From: Hyparrhenia diplandra
Taxonomy: Eukaryota > Streptophyta > Magnoliopsida > Poales > Poaceae
NCBI GenBank assembly: GCA_015847255.1
Contig: JADLZK010013191.1
Span: 140,260-204,259 of the forward strand
Reading direction: 5' to 3'
Length of the DNA: 64,000 nucleotides
The notes below the pieces were generated by a model. It saw only the letters and a program-made list of their open reading frames with translations, was not told where the DNA came from and made no database searches. This document shows positions 43,305 to 53,235 of this stretch, piece by piece. Numbering within the stretch: the first letter of the stretch is position 1; each line of letters starts with the position of its first letter. The translations under genes were made by a program, and so were the position numbers.

Positions 43305-43940
43305 GGAATCGCAGCTTGAGACATGAATGATGTGCATGAAAGAACATCAGTGTGCTTATGTCCAAACAAAACATGCTCCATTTTTCTTATATGACCTTTT
43401 TAAAACTTCAACTCTGTATAATCGCTTGCCGGCTCTGTAATTTTTCTGATAATCCAAAATGATGTTCTTTTTTAAGTACAAACCAAAAGGATTGTTTTGT
43501 CTCTGCTGATTCATTCGATTTGCCTGGGAATTCCTACTTTTACCTTGGCGAAAAGAATATATAGAGTACTGTTATCATCGTTAAACTGCTGAATTGTGAT
43601 GAGGGGCTGCTTGTTATTATTGTTAAACTGCTGAATGGTGATACATAGTAGTTTTTTTTTTTGAATGCTCACCGGGGGGGATGTTCCCCACCTGAATTTA
43701 TAACGCCCAAAAGCAAGATTTACAAAAGGTAACTGCTGAATGGTGATACATAGTAGTTTTTTTTTTTTGAATGCTCTGAGGGGGGGGGGGGGCGGGATGT
43801 TCCCCACCTGAATTTATATCGGCCCAAAAGCAAGATTTACAAAAGGTTTGAGAACCAAGAACAACATCACCACAGGACCCCCTAGCATCAGGGTGGATAG
43901 AGGCACAACCACACAGAAAACACTAGCGAGAGCAGAGACT
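43245..43940. repeat. tandem unit 1 (696 bp) starting inside DUF538 copy 5
   Basis: It runs from codon 125 of copy 5 through the 3' flank into a LINE-3'-end-like segment (poly(T), 'gatgttccccacctgaattt', 'agatttacaaaaggt'). Within the unit, the 'aactgctgaatggtgatac' plus poly(T) segment is itself present twice. Confidence 0.88.
43653..43930 (-). mobile_element. LINE 3'-end-like fragments
   Basis: On the minus strand the segment ends ...GATGTTCCCC inverse, GAGCATTC and poly(A), the layout of a 5'-truncated LINE copy. The 26-bp phrase before each poly(T) ('aactgctgaatggtgatac...') is repeated on the other side, like a target duplication. Confidence 0.5.
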
Positions 43941-44626
43941 AAGACTGGCACCGGCCTGTCCGACAGCTTCGATGCTAGTGCCTTTGGCCTTGGAGAATGA
44001 GGAATCGCAGCTTGAGACATGAATGATGTGCATGAAAGAACATCAGTGTGCTTATGTCCAAACAAAACATGCTCCATTTTTCTTATATGACCTTTTTAAA
44101 ACTTCAACTCTGTATAATCGCTGTCGGCTCTGTAATTTTTTTCTGATAATCCAAAATGATGTTCTTTTTTTTAAGTACAAACCAAAAGGATTGTTTTTGT
44201 CTCTGCTGATTCATTCGATTTGCCTGGGAATTCCTACTTTTACCTTGGCGAAAAGAATATATAGAGTACTGTTATCATCGTTAAACTGCTGAATTGTGAT
44301 GAGGGGCTGCTTGTTATTATTGTTAAACTGCTGAATGGTGATACATAGTAGTTTTTTTTGAATGCTCACCGGGGGGGGATGTTCCCCACCTGAATTTATA
44401 TCGCCCAAAAGCAAGATTTACAAAAGGTAACTGCTGAATGGTGATACATAGTAGTTTTTTTTTTGAATGCTCACCCGGGGGATGTTCCCCACCTGAATTT
44501 ATATCGGCCCAAAAAGCAAGATTTACAAAAGGTTTGAGAACGAAGAACAACATCACCACAGGACCCCCTAGCATCAGGGTGGATAGAGGCACAACCACAC
44601 AGAAAACACTAGCGAGAGCAGAGACT
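43941..44626. repeat. tandem unit 2 (686 bp)
   Basis: Starts AAGACTGGCACCGGCC with the 19 tail codons and stop (43941-44000). Near-identical to unit 1, with two internal subrepeats. Confidence 0.88.
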
Positions 44627-45216
44627 AAGACTGGCACCGGCCTGTCCGACAGCTTCGATGCTAGTGCCTTTGGCCTTGGAGAATGAGGAATCGCAGCTTG
44701 AGACATGAATGATGTGCATGAAAGAACATCAGTGTGCTTATGTCCAAACAAAACATGCTCCATTTTTCTTATATGACCTTTTTAAAACTTCAACTCTGTA
44801 TAATCGCTTGCCGGCTCTGTAATTTTTCTGATAATCCAAAATGATGTTCTTTTTTTAAGTACAAACCAAAAGGATTGTTTTTGTCTCTGCTGATTCATTC
44901 GATTTGCCTGGGAATTCCTACTTTTACCTTGGCGAAAGAATATATAGAGTACTGTTATCATCGTTAAACTGCTGAATTGTGATGAGGGGCTGCTTGTTAT
45001 TATTGTTAAACTGCTGAATGGTGATACATAGTAGTTTTTTTGAATGCTCACCCGGGGGGGCGGGGGCGGGATGTTCCCCCACCTGAATTTATATCGGCCC
45101 AAAAAGCAAGATTTACAAAAGGTTTGAGAACGAAGAACAACATCACCACAGGACCCCCTAGCATCAGGGTGGATAGAGGCACAACCACACGTAAAAACAC
45201 TAGCGAGAGCGAGACT
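44627..45216. repeat. tandem unit 3 (590 bp)
   Basis: Starts with the tail codons (44627-44686). It has only one internal poly(T) subrepeat, which explains its shorter length. It ends 'gcgagagcgagact' at 45216. Confidence 0.88.
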
Positions 45217-46570
45217 ACTACAAGACACAAGAGCTCTTCAACAATGCCTCCAGGGAGGTGAATGACGCCGTAACGTAATCATCGTTAGCCAAGCAGAAGC
45301 CGGGCAAAGCTTTCGCCCGAGCCTTGAGCCGAGGGGAAGAAGCTGTAAAAGGTTCTTGAGTGACGCCGGGGAAGGAGAATCTCGTCGCCTGGCTCGGAAA
45401 CATCCGAGCTGAGCTTTTCACCCGTAAGCTTCGGCTCCCGAACTAAAGTGAGAGCCGGTAGCCGCCACACCATGCGAGCCATTTTGCGGACTTGCCCTCA
45501 ATGATGGGAGGCTCGTACCGGCGCACGCCTGCACCCCACGCGAAAGAAAGAAAAAGGGGTCGTCGGCGGCCTCCACTCCATGCGGAGCTATTTCTGGACT
45601 CGCTTCGTGACAAAGGGAGGCGCGCCCGACAAGCGCCCCGCTGGGGCGTGGGGTTTGTTGGCGCCGCCACACCACATGGAGCCGCGTCCCGGACTCACCC
45701 GCGATGGTGGGAGGTGCGTACCAACAAGCATCCTCAAGTGCCGCCGCCGCCACACCATGCGGAGCTGCTCCCGGACCCTTCCGCGACGGCGGCCACCGGG
45801 CGCACATCAACGCTGGGCGATCTAAAGGAGGCGCCGGTCGCCGCCACACCACACGGAGTCGCACGGACTCGCGCGTGGTGGAGGCGCCAAGACCGACACC
45901 GCCGCAAAGACGCCGTCACCCTAGATCCTATTAAGGCCGACGCCGTTGCTCCTCAGTGCAGCTCTAGAAGATGGCCGTGCGGGGGCTGCCGCCGCGGGGA
46001 GCACCGTCCCGGGCCCCGGACCACCACCGCAATGCAACTCCGCCGTGAGCACCGCAAAGGGCTGGGGGCGCCGAAGACCAGCACGGAGCCGCGAGCCGCC
46101 ACCGCCGCCGTCAAGTAGGAGGTCGGTCGCCACGCGGCAGATCCGCGGATGGGTCGGGTGGTGCGGGGTTGGCTCGACGGTCGCCGCCGTTCTCGACGGC
46201 AGATCCGCGAGTAGGTACGGTCATCGCCGGACGGGTGCGTGAGCCCCGGGTTGCGGCCTACAGAGATGCGGTCGCCCGGCCACCGGAGAAGCGCAGCGCA
46301 CGCGCATGAAAGATGGGGGCATCGTGCCCGACCTCGGCCGGCCTATACGCCAAGGCGAAGGTGTGGTGCGTCATGTCGATCGCTAGAGGGCGCGGATCTA
46401 GACCGAGTGCTCGTGGATCCGAGCTCGTCGACCTTCTAGCTCACCCCCGGCTCCCACGAAGAGGGCCAACATGTTGGGCTCACCGGGCGGGACGGACCCC
46501 GTAGAACGCGGATCCGATGGCTCGTTGGTCACCTCGCCCATCGCCGGCGGTCCAAGTCGCTAGAAATTCA
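45217..46570. repeat. GC-rich region with degenerate ~95-bp repeats, no defensible gene
   Basis: A phrase like 'gccgccacaccatgcggagc' followed by '..cggactc' recurs near 45461, 45564, 45663, 45747 and 45838. 45245-45275 is the inverse of a motif common in grass retroelements. Long frames exist on both strands but follow GC content and do not resemble a known family. Confidence 0.4.
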
Positions 46571-46892
46571 AACCTTGTCATGGGCGGGGAGGAGGGGAGG
46601 AAAGGAGGGAGGTGGTGGAACTTGCTGCGCCAAAGCTTTTCGGAACAACAGCGGGCCGCTGTCGTCGCGGTCTAGATGGTGGCGACAGCGGCCGGGGGAG
46701 GGGGCTATGGTGGAGGCGCTTGGGCTGGCGGCGGCGGTCGCCCCTCCGGTTACCCTGAGAGACGACGCGGAGGGGAACTGGACGATTAGTTGGCGTTGAC
46801 ACCAATTAGACCCATGATATACAGTAGTTTTTACCTCTCTTATATGACCTCATTTGATTTGACTTTTCGATGCGTCCGTTCCCATTTACTCA
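46571..46892. other. GC-rich then AT-rich spacer, no gene seen
   Basis: Frames at 46575-46805 on both strands are low-complexity. After 46810 DUF538 3'-flank wording returns ('tatatgacc', 'cccatttactcagg'). Confidence 0.35.
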
Positions 46893-47135
46893 GGCCTTGT
46901 TTAGATTGCAAATTTTTTCAACTCAAACTCCTGTAGCACTTTTATTTGTATTTGGTAAATATTGTTCAATCATGGGCTAACTAGGCTCAAAAGATTCGTC
47001 TCGTGATTTACAACTAATCTGTGCAATTAGTTATTTATTTTACCAAAATTTAATGTTCCATGCATGGGTCTAAAAATTAATGTGATGGAGAGAGAGTGAA
47101 AAAACTTAGAATTTCGGGTGCATCTAAACAAGGCC
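46893..47135. mobile_element. Tourist-like MITE
   Basis: 243 bp. The ends GGCCTTGTTTAGAT and ATCTAAACAAGGCC are perfect inverted repeats, flanked by TCA on both sides (46890-46892 and 47136-47138). A 3-bp duplication fits PIF/Harbinger. It splits a DUF538 3'-flank sequence that is continuous after copies 1 and 3. Confidence 0.85.
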
Positions 47136-47138
47136 TCA

Positions 47139-48300
47139 GTTCATCTGTGATTCGTGATATGGGCCTGGGCTGTAGCCGGACCTCCGAGCTTGGTCCAACT
47201 CTTCAGAACATCTCATCTGGCCCACGTTCTCGAGGCCCGCTGCGTCGGGTCTTCTTCACTCCCTCCTCAAGTTCGCCAGAAAGGTTAGCGCCAAGGTTTA
47301 TGATATTGAGTATATATATAATTAATGTTGGTAAACACACCATGATCGCCTAAGATGCATCTAATATAGATTCGCGTTCAGTGCTAATTGCTTCGATCGG
47401 AGAGGGATGGAACCTTCCCTGGGCACACTGGCTGGGCAGGCCATTTTTTAATGACTAGTTGATCAACCCATGCTCGAGCCTAGAAAAAAAAACTGACCAG
47501 GTCATTCCATCAAGCTAGCTTGCGTCTGACCAGGCCCAAAGGGGCTTTAGCGCGCGCCGCCGCGTTGTAAACCGATCTATATGGAAACCTCCTAGAGATT
47601 GCTTGACGTGCAAGTCCACTAGAGACTATAAATATTAGGGAGATGTAACCGTTTTGTTTCAAGCAATCAAAGAAAAGAAAAATATCCCCCTATCCCTCTC
47701 CTCTCCCTGCCGTGTTGCCACTCTCCCCTACCGTGCGCCGCCGCTGCCCGCCCTCGCCGCCCTAACAGCCCGCCGAATCCCATCCGGGCTGTTACATAAA
47801 CGATCTCACAAAAAAAGGTACAAAATTTCCTTATTCCAAACGAATTTACAATGTGAACAGCCTACGAAAAATCATTTTTAGCGAAGGCGGAGTTAGCAAA
47901 ACTGACATTGAAAATAGATTTTTAAGGGGTGATTGTCTTAAGAGAAACGCCTCTAGAAATCACTTCTCTTTACAATCGATTGCATAACATGTTTTGAGAA
48001 CTGTCCCAGAAAATTGTTTTTGATCACCATGAACAAAAATCATTTATGTAGTAGTGATAACAATAGAGTTAGGTTATTTAGGTATAAAATTATTTATGCG
48101 GTTATTCATAATTGTCTCTCACGATAATGGCTGTCAGAGATGGACATAATTCAATTTAGCTTTAGCATATATTAAGTGGTTAATTTAATTTATCTTTCAT
48201 GGGTTACTTATTTTTGGGTACCTTCTGAAAGCCGGTGTTATGCTATTGTGAGGATCAATTTCGGAAGGAACACGTTATATTTAAACGTGGAGAGCTAGGC
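47139..48300. other. intergenic; possible CACTA end near 48056
   Basis: To about 47290 this is DUF538-type flank. 47560-47790 is LTR-leader-like. 'gtagtagtg' at 48048-48056 with 'aatcatttatgtagtag' before it resembles a CACTA right end. No gene. Confidence 0.35.
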
Positions 48301-48666
48301 TCATGCATGTACGATCGATCGATCTGTCAATAGTGAACAATAAGAAAAGGTGACATGTAGATGTAGCTCTGCGTATGATGGATCGGAGCCGCGTGGATCA
48401 GATCGAAGACATGTAGGTACAATAGATGCAAGATGAGTGCCCTCTTCATGTCCGTGCGTGATTCGTATTTGACGTGCGCGGAGGTAATATATATATACAT
48501 ATATGTACGCACTTTCCGAGAGATGCTGGTCGAAAGATTCCTCCTCCCGTTGACAACTGATTAACGTAGTGTTAAACTGGCCATGAGTTCCATCCGTACT
48601 AGTTTTTTTTTTTTCTTTTTCCAATCTTTATTTCATTAATTCCAACTCATCTCCCTCCTGCGTGCC

Positions 48667-48674
48667 TATATAAG
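48667..48674 (+). promoter_or_regulatory. TATA box of the cysteine-rich peptide gene
   Basis: TATATAAG, 82 bp before the first in-frame ATG, which puts the transcript start near 48700 and leaves a short leader. Confidence 0.75.
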
Positions 48675-48755
48675 CAAGCCATCAAAGCCAAGCAGGAAGA
48701 TATCGAAGCAAGTCCTGGTAGTTTATAGAGCTAGAGAAAGAGAGGTCGATCGATC

Positions 48756-48998
48756 ATGGCGACCAGCAGCAGCAAGAGAGCGGCTCTAGTGATGATGGTC
48801 GTGCTCCTGCTACTGATGGCAGCAGCTGGGGAGTCGTCGACGGCATCGTCCACTGACAGCCTGGGGCCAATAAAACTACTGCAGTGCGGCGCATCACTAC
48901 AACCATGCGTCCCAGATCGTCAGAATCTATGTTGCAGCGGCGTTTGTGTTCTAGTGAATGCGGGGGCTGGCTACGGTCCGCCCTACGTTTGCGTTTAG
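48756..48998 (+). CDS. small secreted cystine-knot (knottin-like) peptide
   Basis: An 80-residue precursor. Residues 1-25 form a signal peptide (positive SSSKR, then a hydrophobic core VMMVVLLLLMAAA). A short acidic/serine spacer follows. The mature region (about 41-80) carries six cysteines at 44, 51, 59, 60, 64 and 79, the pattern C-x6-C-x7-CC-x3-C-x14-C of inhibitor cystine-knot peptides. The CCSG.C segment and the GYG near the end resemble plant antifungal knottins of the Mirabilis AMP / Phytolacca PAFP-S type, although spacing in the last loop differs. A secreted antimicrobial or signalling role is inferred. The gene has a TATA box, no intron is needed, and AATAAA lies at 49242. It is probably real, but expression is unknown. 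Confidence 0.8.
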   Translation: MATSSSKRAALVMMVVLLLLMAAAGESSTASSTDSLGPIKLLQCGASLQPCVPDRQNLCCSGVCVLVNAGAGYGPPYVCV

Positions 48999-49241
48999 CT
49001 TGGTGCTGGATCATCGTTGCATGCGCATGGTTACCAACGACACGCCCAGGTGTCGTCCATTTATTTACTCTATTTTATTTGTTGCTTACTCAGCCTTTTT
49101 ATATTCACCACCATTTTTACTTGATTACTTTGATATTTGTTTCTACATACTTCTGTCACATTTTAATACTACTGCTACGTGTGTTGTTGCTTTCCTTGAA
49201 GTTTTATTTGTCTGTACTCCTCTGTTGTTGTTTAAATGAAC

Positions 49242-49247
49242 AATAAA
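49242..49247 (+). terminator. polyadenylation signal
   Basis: AATAAA 244 bp after the stop codon of the cysteine-rich peptide gene, following a T-rich stretch. Confidence 0.5.
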
Positions 49248-49350
49248 GGAATGCAACGCAGTACATGCATAGTTTCGTGTCTCCTTCTCGATCGCTCCTT
49301 TTTATACTTTATATTTATATTACCCGGCTCGTTCCGGCTAGAATTGAAAC

Positions 49351-49588
49351 CACAACCAGAACCCTGAATTGCTTTGGCGGCCAGGATTTTCCTTGGGTGC
49401 CAAAATTAAGTCAGCCCATAGTTTCCTGGTGGTCGGCCTCCAAGGAAATAATCCTTGAGTGCCAAAACCATCAAGGAAACTAGTTTCCCTTCCCTCTATT
49501 CTTGAGTGCGTTTGCTTGACGGTTTGTGGCCAAGAATTATTTCCTTGGCGGTTTTTGACACTCAAGGCAATTCAGGATTCTAGTAGTG
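49351..49588. mobile_element. 238-bp CACTA-type miniature element
   Basis: The left end CACAACCAGAACCCTGAATT pairs with the right end (reverse complement CACTACTAGAATCCTGAATT). Flanking triplets are AAC and AAG. Internal 'ccaaggaaat' phrases are inverted around the centre. Confidence 0.65.
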
Positions 49589-49727
49589 AAGCCAACTTGC
49601 CAAGACTCAATTAAGAGCTCTCGAGCTTGGTATGTTTATTTAACTCGTGACCCACTACAGTCTACAGGCAATAAACACACAAATACACAAATATGTCCAT
49701 ATATTCATCTATGTATAAGAGTAACAT

Positions 49728-50034
49728 GCGAATTGACTCGTAGTCTAATGGTAGGGACGGTCGGTGGGGACGCTACCCACCAGGGTTCAATTCCTAGTGC
49801 TCGCATTTTCCTGGATTTATTCCAGAATTTTCGGCGCTATACATTAAATGGTAGGCGACGTCTCCGTCGACAAATGGCGCGCCTGTGATGACTTTGTGAA
49901 CTTCAAGATTGCCGGCTCAGTCCTTCAAAGGTGCTCATAGGGGGGTAGGGTTTACGACGTGTGTTCATAGGGGTGAGTGTGTGTGCGTGTTAGGCGCTTT
50001 GCGTTGTACTGTGTAATCTCAAAAAAAAAAAATA
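49728..50034 (+). mobile_element. Au SINE, full length, 14-bp TSD
   Basis: A tRNA-derived short element with an A-box-like 'tagtctaatggtaggg' (49741-49756) and B-box GGTTCAATTCC. The grass Au 3' body follows ('ccggctcagtccttcaaagg', 'tgctcatagggg', 'tgttcataggggtgagtgtg') and poly(A) (50021-50032). TATAAGAGTAACAT is duplicated at 49714-49727 and 50035-50048. Mobilised by LINE machinery. Confidence 0.9.
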
Positions 50035-50065
50035 TATAAGAGTAACATATGCATAGCATATGGTG

Positions 50066-50225
50066 TCAGACGCCTAATGATAGGCCCAACAACTAGGCCC
50101 AGGACATGGGCTGAGACCAGACTGGGCTACTGTAGCACGCCCCTATGGCGCCGCCACAACCGTAGATTATGTTAGATCAGTTTAAGAACCAGAAGTAAGA
50201 TCGTTTGAACAAAAACATTTCGACA
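50066..50225 (+). repeat. LTR-like remnant related to 7277-7480
   Basis: Shares 'gcctaat.atgggcc', 'ctgtagc', 'ggcgccgcc' and 'gttagatcagt' order with the earlier remnant. No element ends. Confidence 0.35.
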
Positions 50226-50930
50226 GTAGTGATAATATACTACTGTTGTAGCCTATCACAATATGTGTGAATATAATATGCTTCAGTACAGTTGACAACT
50301 AACCAGTATGAGCACAGGGCGACATCTATCTCCACGGGGTGTTTTTTATTAGTGAGATAGTTTCGTATACGCATTGCCTGGAGCCAACTGCCTGTGCAAG
50401 AAAAAAGCCTAGCAGAGAGAGAGTTGGGTTGTGTCTGGCCGAATTTATAAAAGAGCAACAATATTTATAACACAAATTATATATAGTATAGAAAATATGT
50501 TCTATATGGTGTGTCCAATATAATTGGCTTTGTTCGCTTAAACTTATCAACCTGGCTTATCAGCAATGGTATAATGATTTTTTTCTTAGAACAAATAGGC
50601 ATCGACTGCCTTATGGGCCACAGAAACCATCAAGCGAACAGCCTGAATGATTTTGATTTGGTTTCCTAAATCTTAGCTCTCATCCATAGAAACCATCAAC
50701 CGAACAGATCACCGATTTGATGTGGCCTCGAAGGTATATCATAGACGTAGAGTCTAAATAAGAAAATAAGCCTTGGTTTTTCTCGGTCTCTTTAACAAAT
50801 GTGCTGCCACATCAGCAAAGTGGTATAAATAAGAGGGTAATAAATAGGCTTAGACTCTATGATAGAGTCTGCATTGCATTGTGAGTGTCCTAATCATAGT
50901 TATATTAGATCCCGTGTAGGTGCAATCTGA
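50226..50930. other. AT-rich, no feature seen
   Basis: Only short frames. The wording 'aaaccatcaa(c/g)cgaac' is repeated at 50626 and 50691 without a wider structure. Confidence 0.35.
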
Positions 50931-53160
50931 GGCAGTGTGAAGGGACAGAAGACAATGCCGGAGAGGGGGCTATTGTGTGCTCCCACATGTCATGTCCAAG
51001 CGCACACCCCACGCCAAGACAACCAGATCATGTCGAGCCCACTAACATGACCATGATTAGCAAAGACGAGTCAGCACCTGCCCATTGACAATACAACGAC
51101 TTAGGTAGAGCACCTAATCGACTGGACCTGTGTAGAAAAACTTCAACACAAAAACTGTCCGCTCTGAAGACGAAGCCCCGATGGCAAGGCATCACTAAAA
51201 CGATACAAGATAACGGTGATGACAACGACTAGGTAGAAGCTAAGAACACCCACTAGTAACCAAATCATTTTGGGTGACGGGCACAATCAATTTTTGCGCG
51301 GACGGGCATGAGCGCCCGTCGCCCCGTAAGGTCACGGTAAATGGAGGAACAACCGTGTGGCGGGCAGCTTGTGCCCGTCGCGGTTAATAAAAAAAATTTA
51401 AAAAACAAGAAAGCCCGGATGGGCCCGGACAGGCCTAGATCGGGCCTCGCGCCCGCCGCCGACTCCCGCCGCCGCCGCCGGGGCCGGATGAGCGCCGACG
51501 GCAGATCCGCCCGAGGAGTGCCTGCGCTTGGGCCCTCCGCCGCCGAGGAAGGAGCACCGCGGCCGTAGCCGAGGGAGGGGTGGCCGCCCGCGTCGAGGTA
51601 GGAGGCCGCCGCCGCGCCGAGGTATGGAGGGATCCGCCGCAGCGTCGGGGAGCGGGCGCCGCCACCGCGTCGAGGTAGGACTGGGGCCGCCGCCGTCGAG
51701 GAAGGGGCCGCCACCGTCCGGGGAGGGGCGCCGCCACCGCGCCGGTAGGAGCCGGGCCACCGCCGCGCCGGGAGGGGGCGCCGCCACCACGCCGAGGTAG
51801 GAGCTGGGCCGCCGCCGTGTCGGAAGGAGGGCCGCCCGCCGCCGCGTCGCCGTGGATCCGCCGCCGCCGCCGTGGATTTGGTCGGACTCGTGGGAGGCGG
51901 CGGTCGTGGGGAAGTGGGAGTCCGCCGGACTCGTGTGAGGCGCCGAGGAGAGGAGTGAGGTTAGGGTTCCGCATGTAGTGAAGTGCCGGTTATATATGAC
52001 CCGATAAGATACCCGATTTGGGCTCGCCATGGGCCTCGGCGCGGCGTGACGGGCCTTTTTAATGTGCCCGCCTCCGAAAAATGGTCGTATTTTAGGTGAC
52101 GGGCCTTTTATAAAAGCCCGCCACGGTTAATCTATTTTACGTGACGGGCAAATGTGCCCGCCACGTTAAATAAAAAGTGCTCGCCACGCAAAATCATGGG
52201 GATTAACCGTGACGGGCAAACAGTACGCCCGCCACGGAAAAGATTTTTCAGGTTCACGCAAAATCATTTCGCTACTAGTGACCTGAACTACCATCAACGG
52301 CTTCAACAATGACCGGGTAGCCGTGGAACCGATCGACTACAATACCAAAATCAACGGTGGCGGGTAGCTATTGTGAACTACATGATTATATCATAGCAAT
52401 CGAAGAAGAGTTAAGCACACGAGACACAGCGGTAACGTCCGGCTCAACTTTAACGACGCGGTGGGAACAAGCGCGAGTGCATCAACAAAGCCTTGAAGAA
52501 GGTGATGACATCCACGACGCCAACTTCATTATGAGGAGCACCCAAAAGGGACTTTTGTCACTAAAATTGCCCTAGGAACCTCCGACAACCGACTGAGGAA
52601 ATGACGACGCCTCCAAGAAACTGATGATGCTGGCGCGCCACCATCATTGGCCCAAGGCAAAAAGCCCAACTAGATTTTATCCCCTATCCGCCATCGGCGC
52701 CGAAGCCACCAAAGGGGAGCAGCCGGCCCGCCCCTAGAGCAAGCATGCTCGCTCCGTTGCTCACAAGACACCAACGTCATGGGAAGCTCAAAAGGGATCT
52801 TCCCTATCACCGCCTACTCCATAGTGAGTGCAGCGGGCCACCTCACGAGCCTTGACACCTCTACGCCTAGGGCGGAGCGGGCCGCCCTCGGGACGAGCCC
52901 CATGGCGGCGCATGAAGTGGAGTGGGCGGGGATGAACCCGTGCACCATCGCCACGGCATGGGCGGGATCCATCACAACACGCGCAAGTATGAGCGCACCC
53001 TAGCAAAGCGCCACTACGAGATGGCAGCGGCCGCCATGCCCACGCACAAGCATCGCCGCCCACGCCCGTGAGGGGCGCCGATCGTAGCCAGTCAACGACG
53101 CCCACAACAGCTTGCCGGCCTATAGAGTCGCCGACCGATCCGGGCGCCTAGTCCTTGGCT
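50931..53160. repeat. retroelement-like sequence interrupted by a CACTA element
   Basis: 50931-51250 and 52281-52700 have the same base composition and short-motif style and read continuously when the CACTA element and one ACC are omitted. Phrases such as 'acgacgcctccaagaaac' resemble grass retroelement untranslated regions. No protein domain is visible. Confidence 0.35.
51251..52280. mobile_element. non-autonomous CACTA element with TSD ACC
   Basis: The ends CACTAGTAACCAAATCATTT and (reverse complement of right end) CACTAGTAGCGAAATGATTT are flanked by ACC on both sides (51248-51250 and 52281-52283). Many subterminal GACGGGC / GCCCGTC copies lie near each end, as in CACTA elements. The interior (51450-51900) is a low-complexity GC-rich stretch, possibly a captured first exon, with no recognisable product. 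Confidence 0.88.
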
Positions 53161-53235
53161 ACCACCACACGCCGCCACTCGGCTGAGTGCGCTAACCAGC
53201 CGCCGTGGCACCCGCCGCCCCCCCGACGGCGCTTA

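Noticed and set aside
45418..46118. 148-208 codon ORFs on both strands
   Set aside because: Frames on opposite strands over GC-rich repeats with no conserved motif.
49741..49810. Stand-alone tRNA gene
   Set aside because: A and B boxes are present, but the sequence continues into the Au SINE body and poly(A) with a target duplication.
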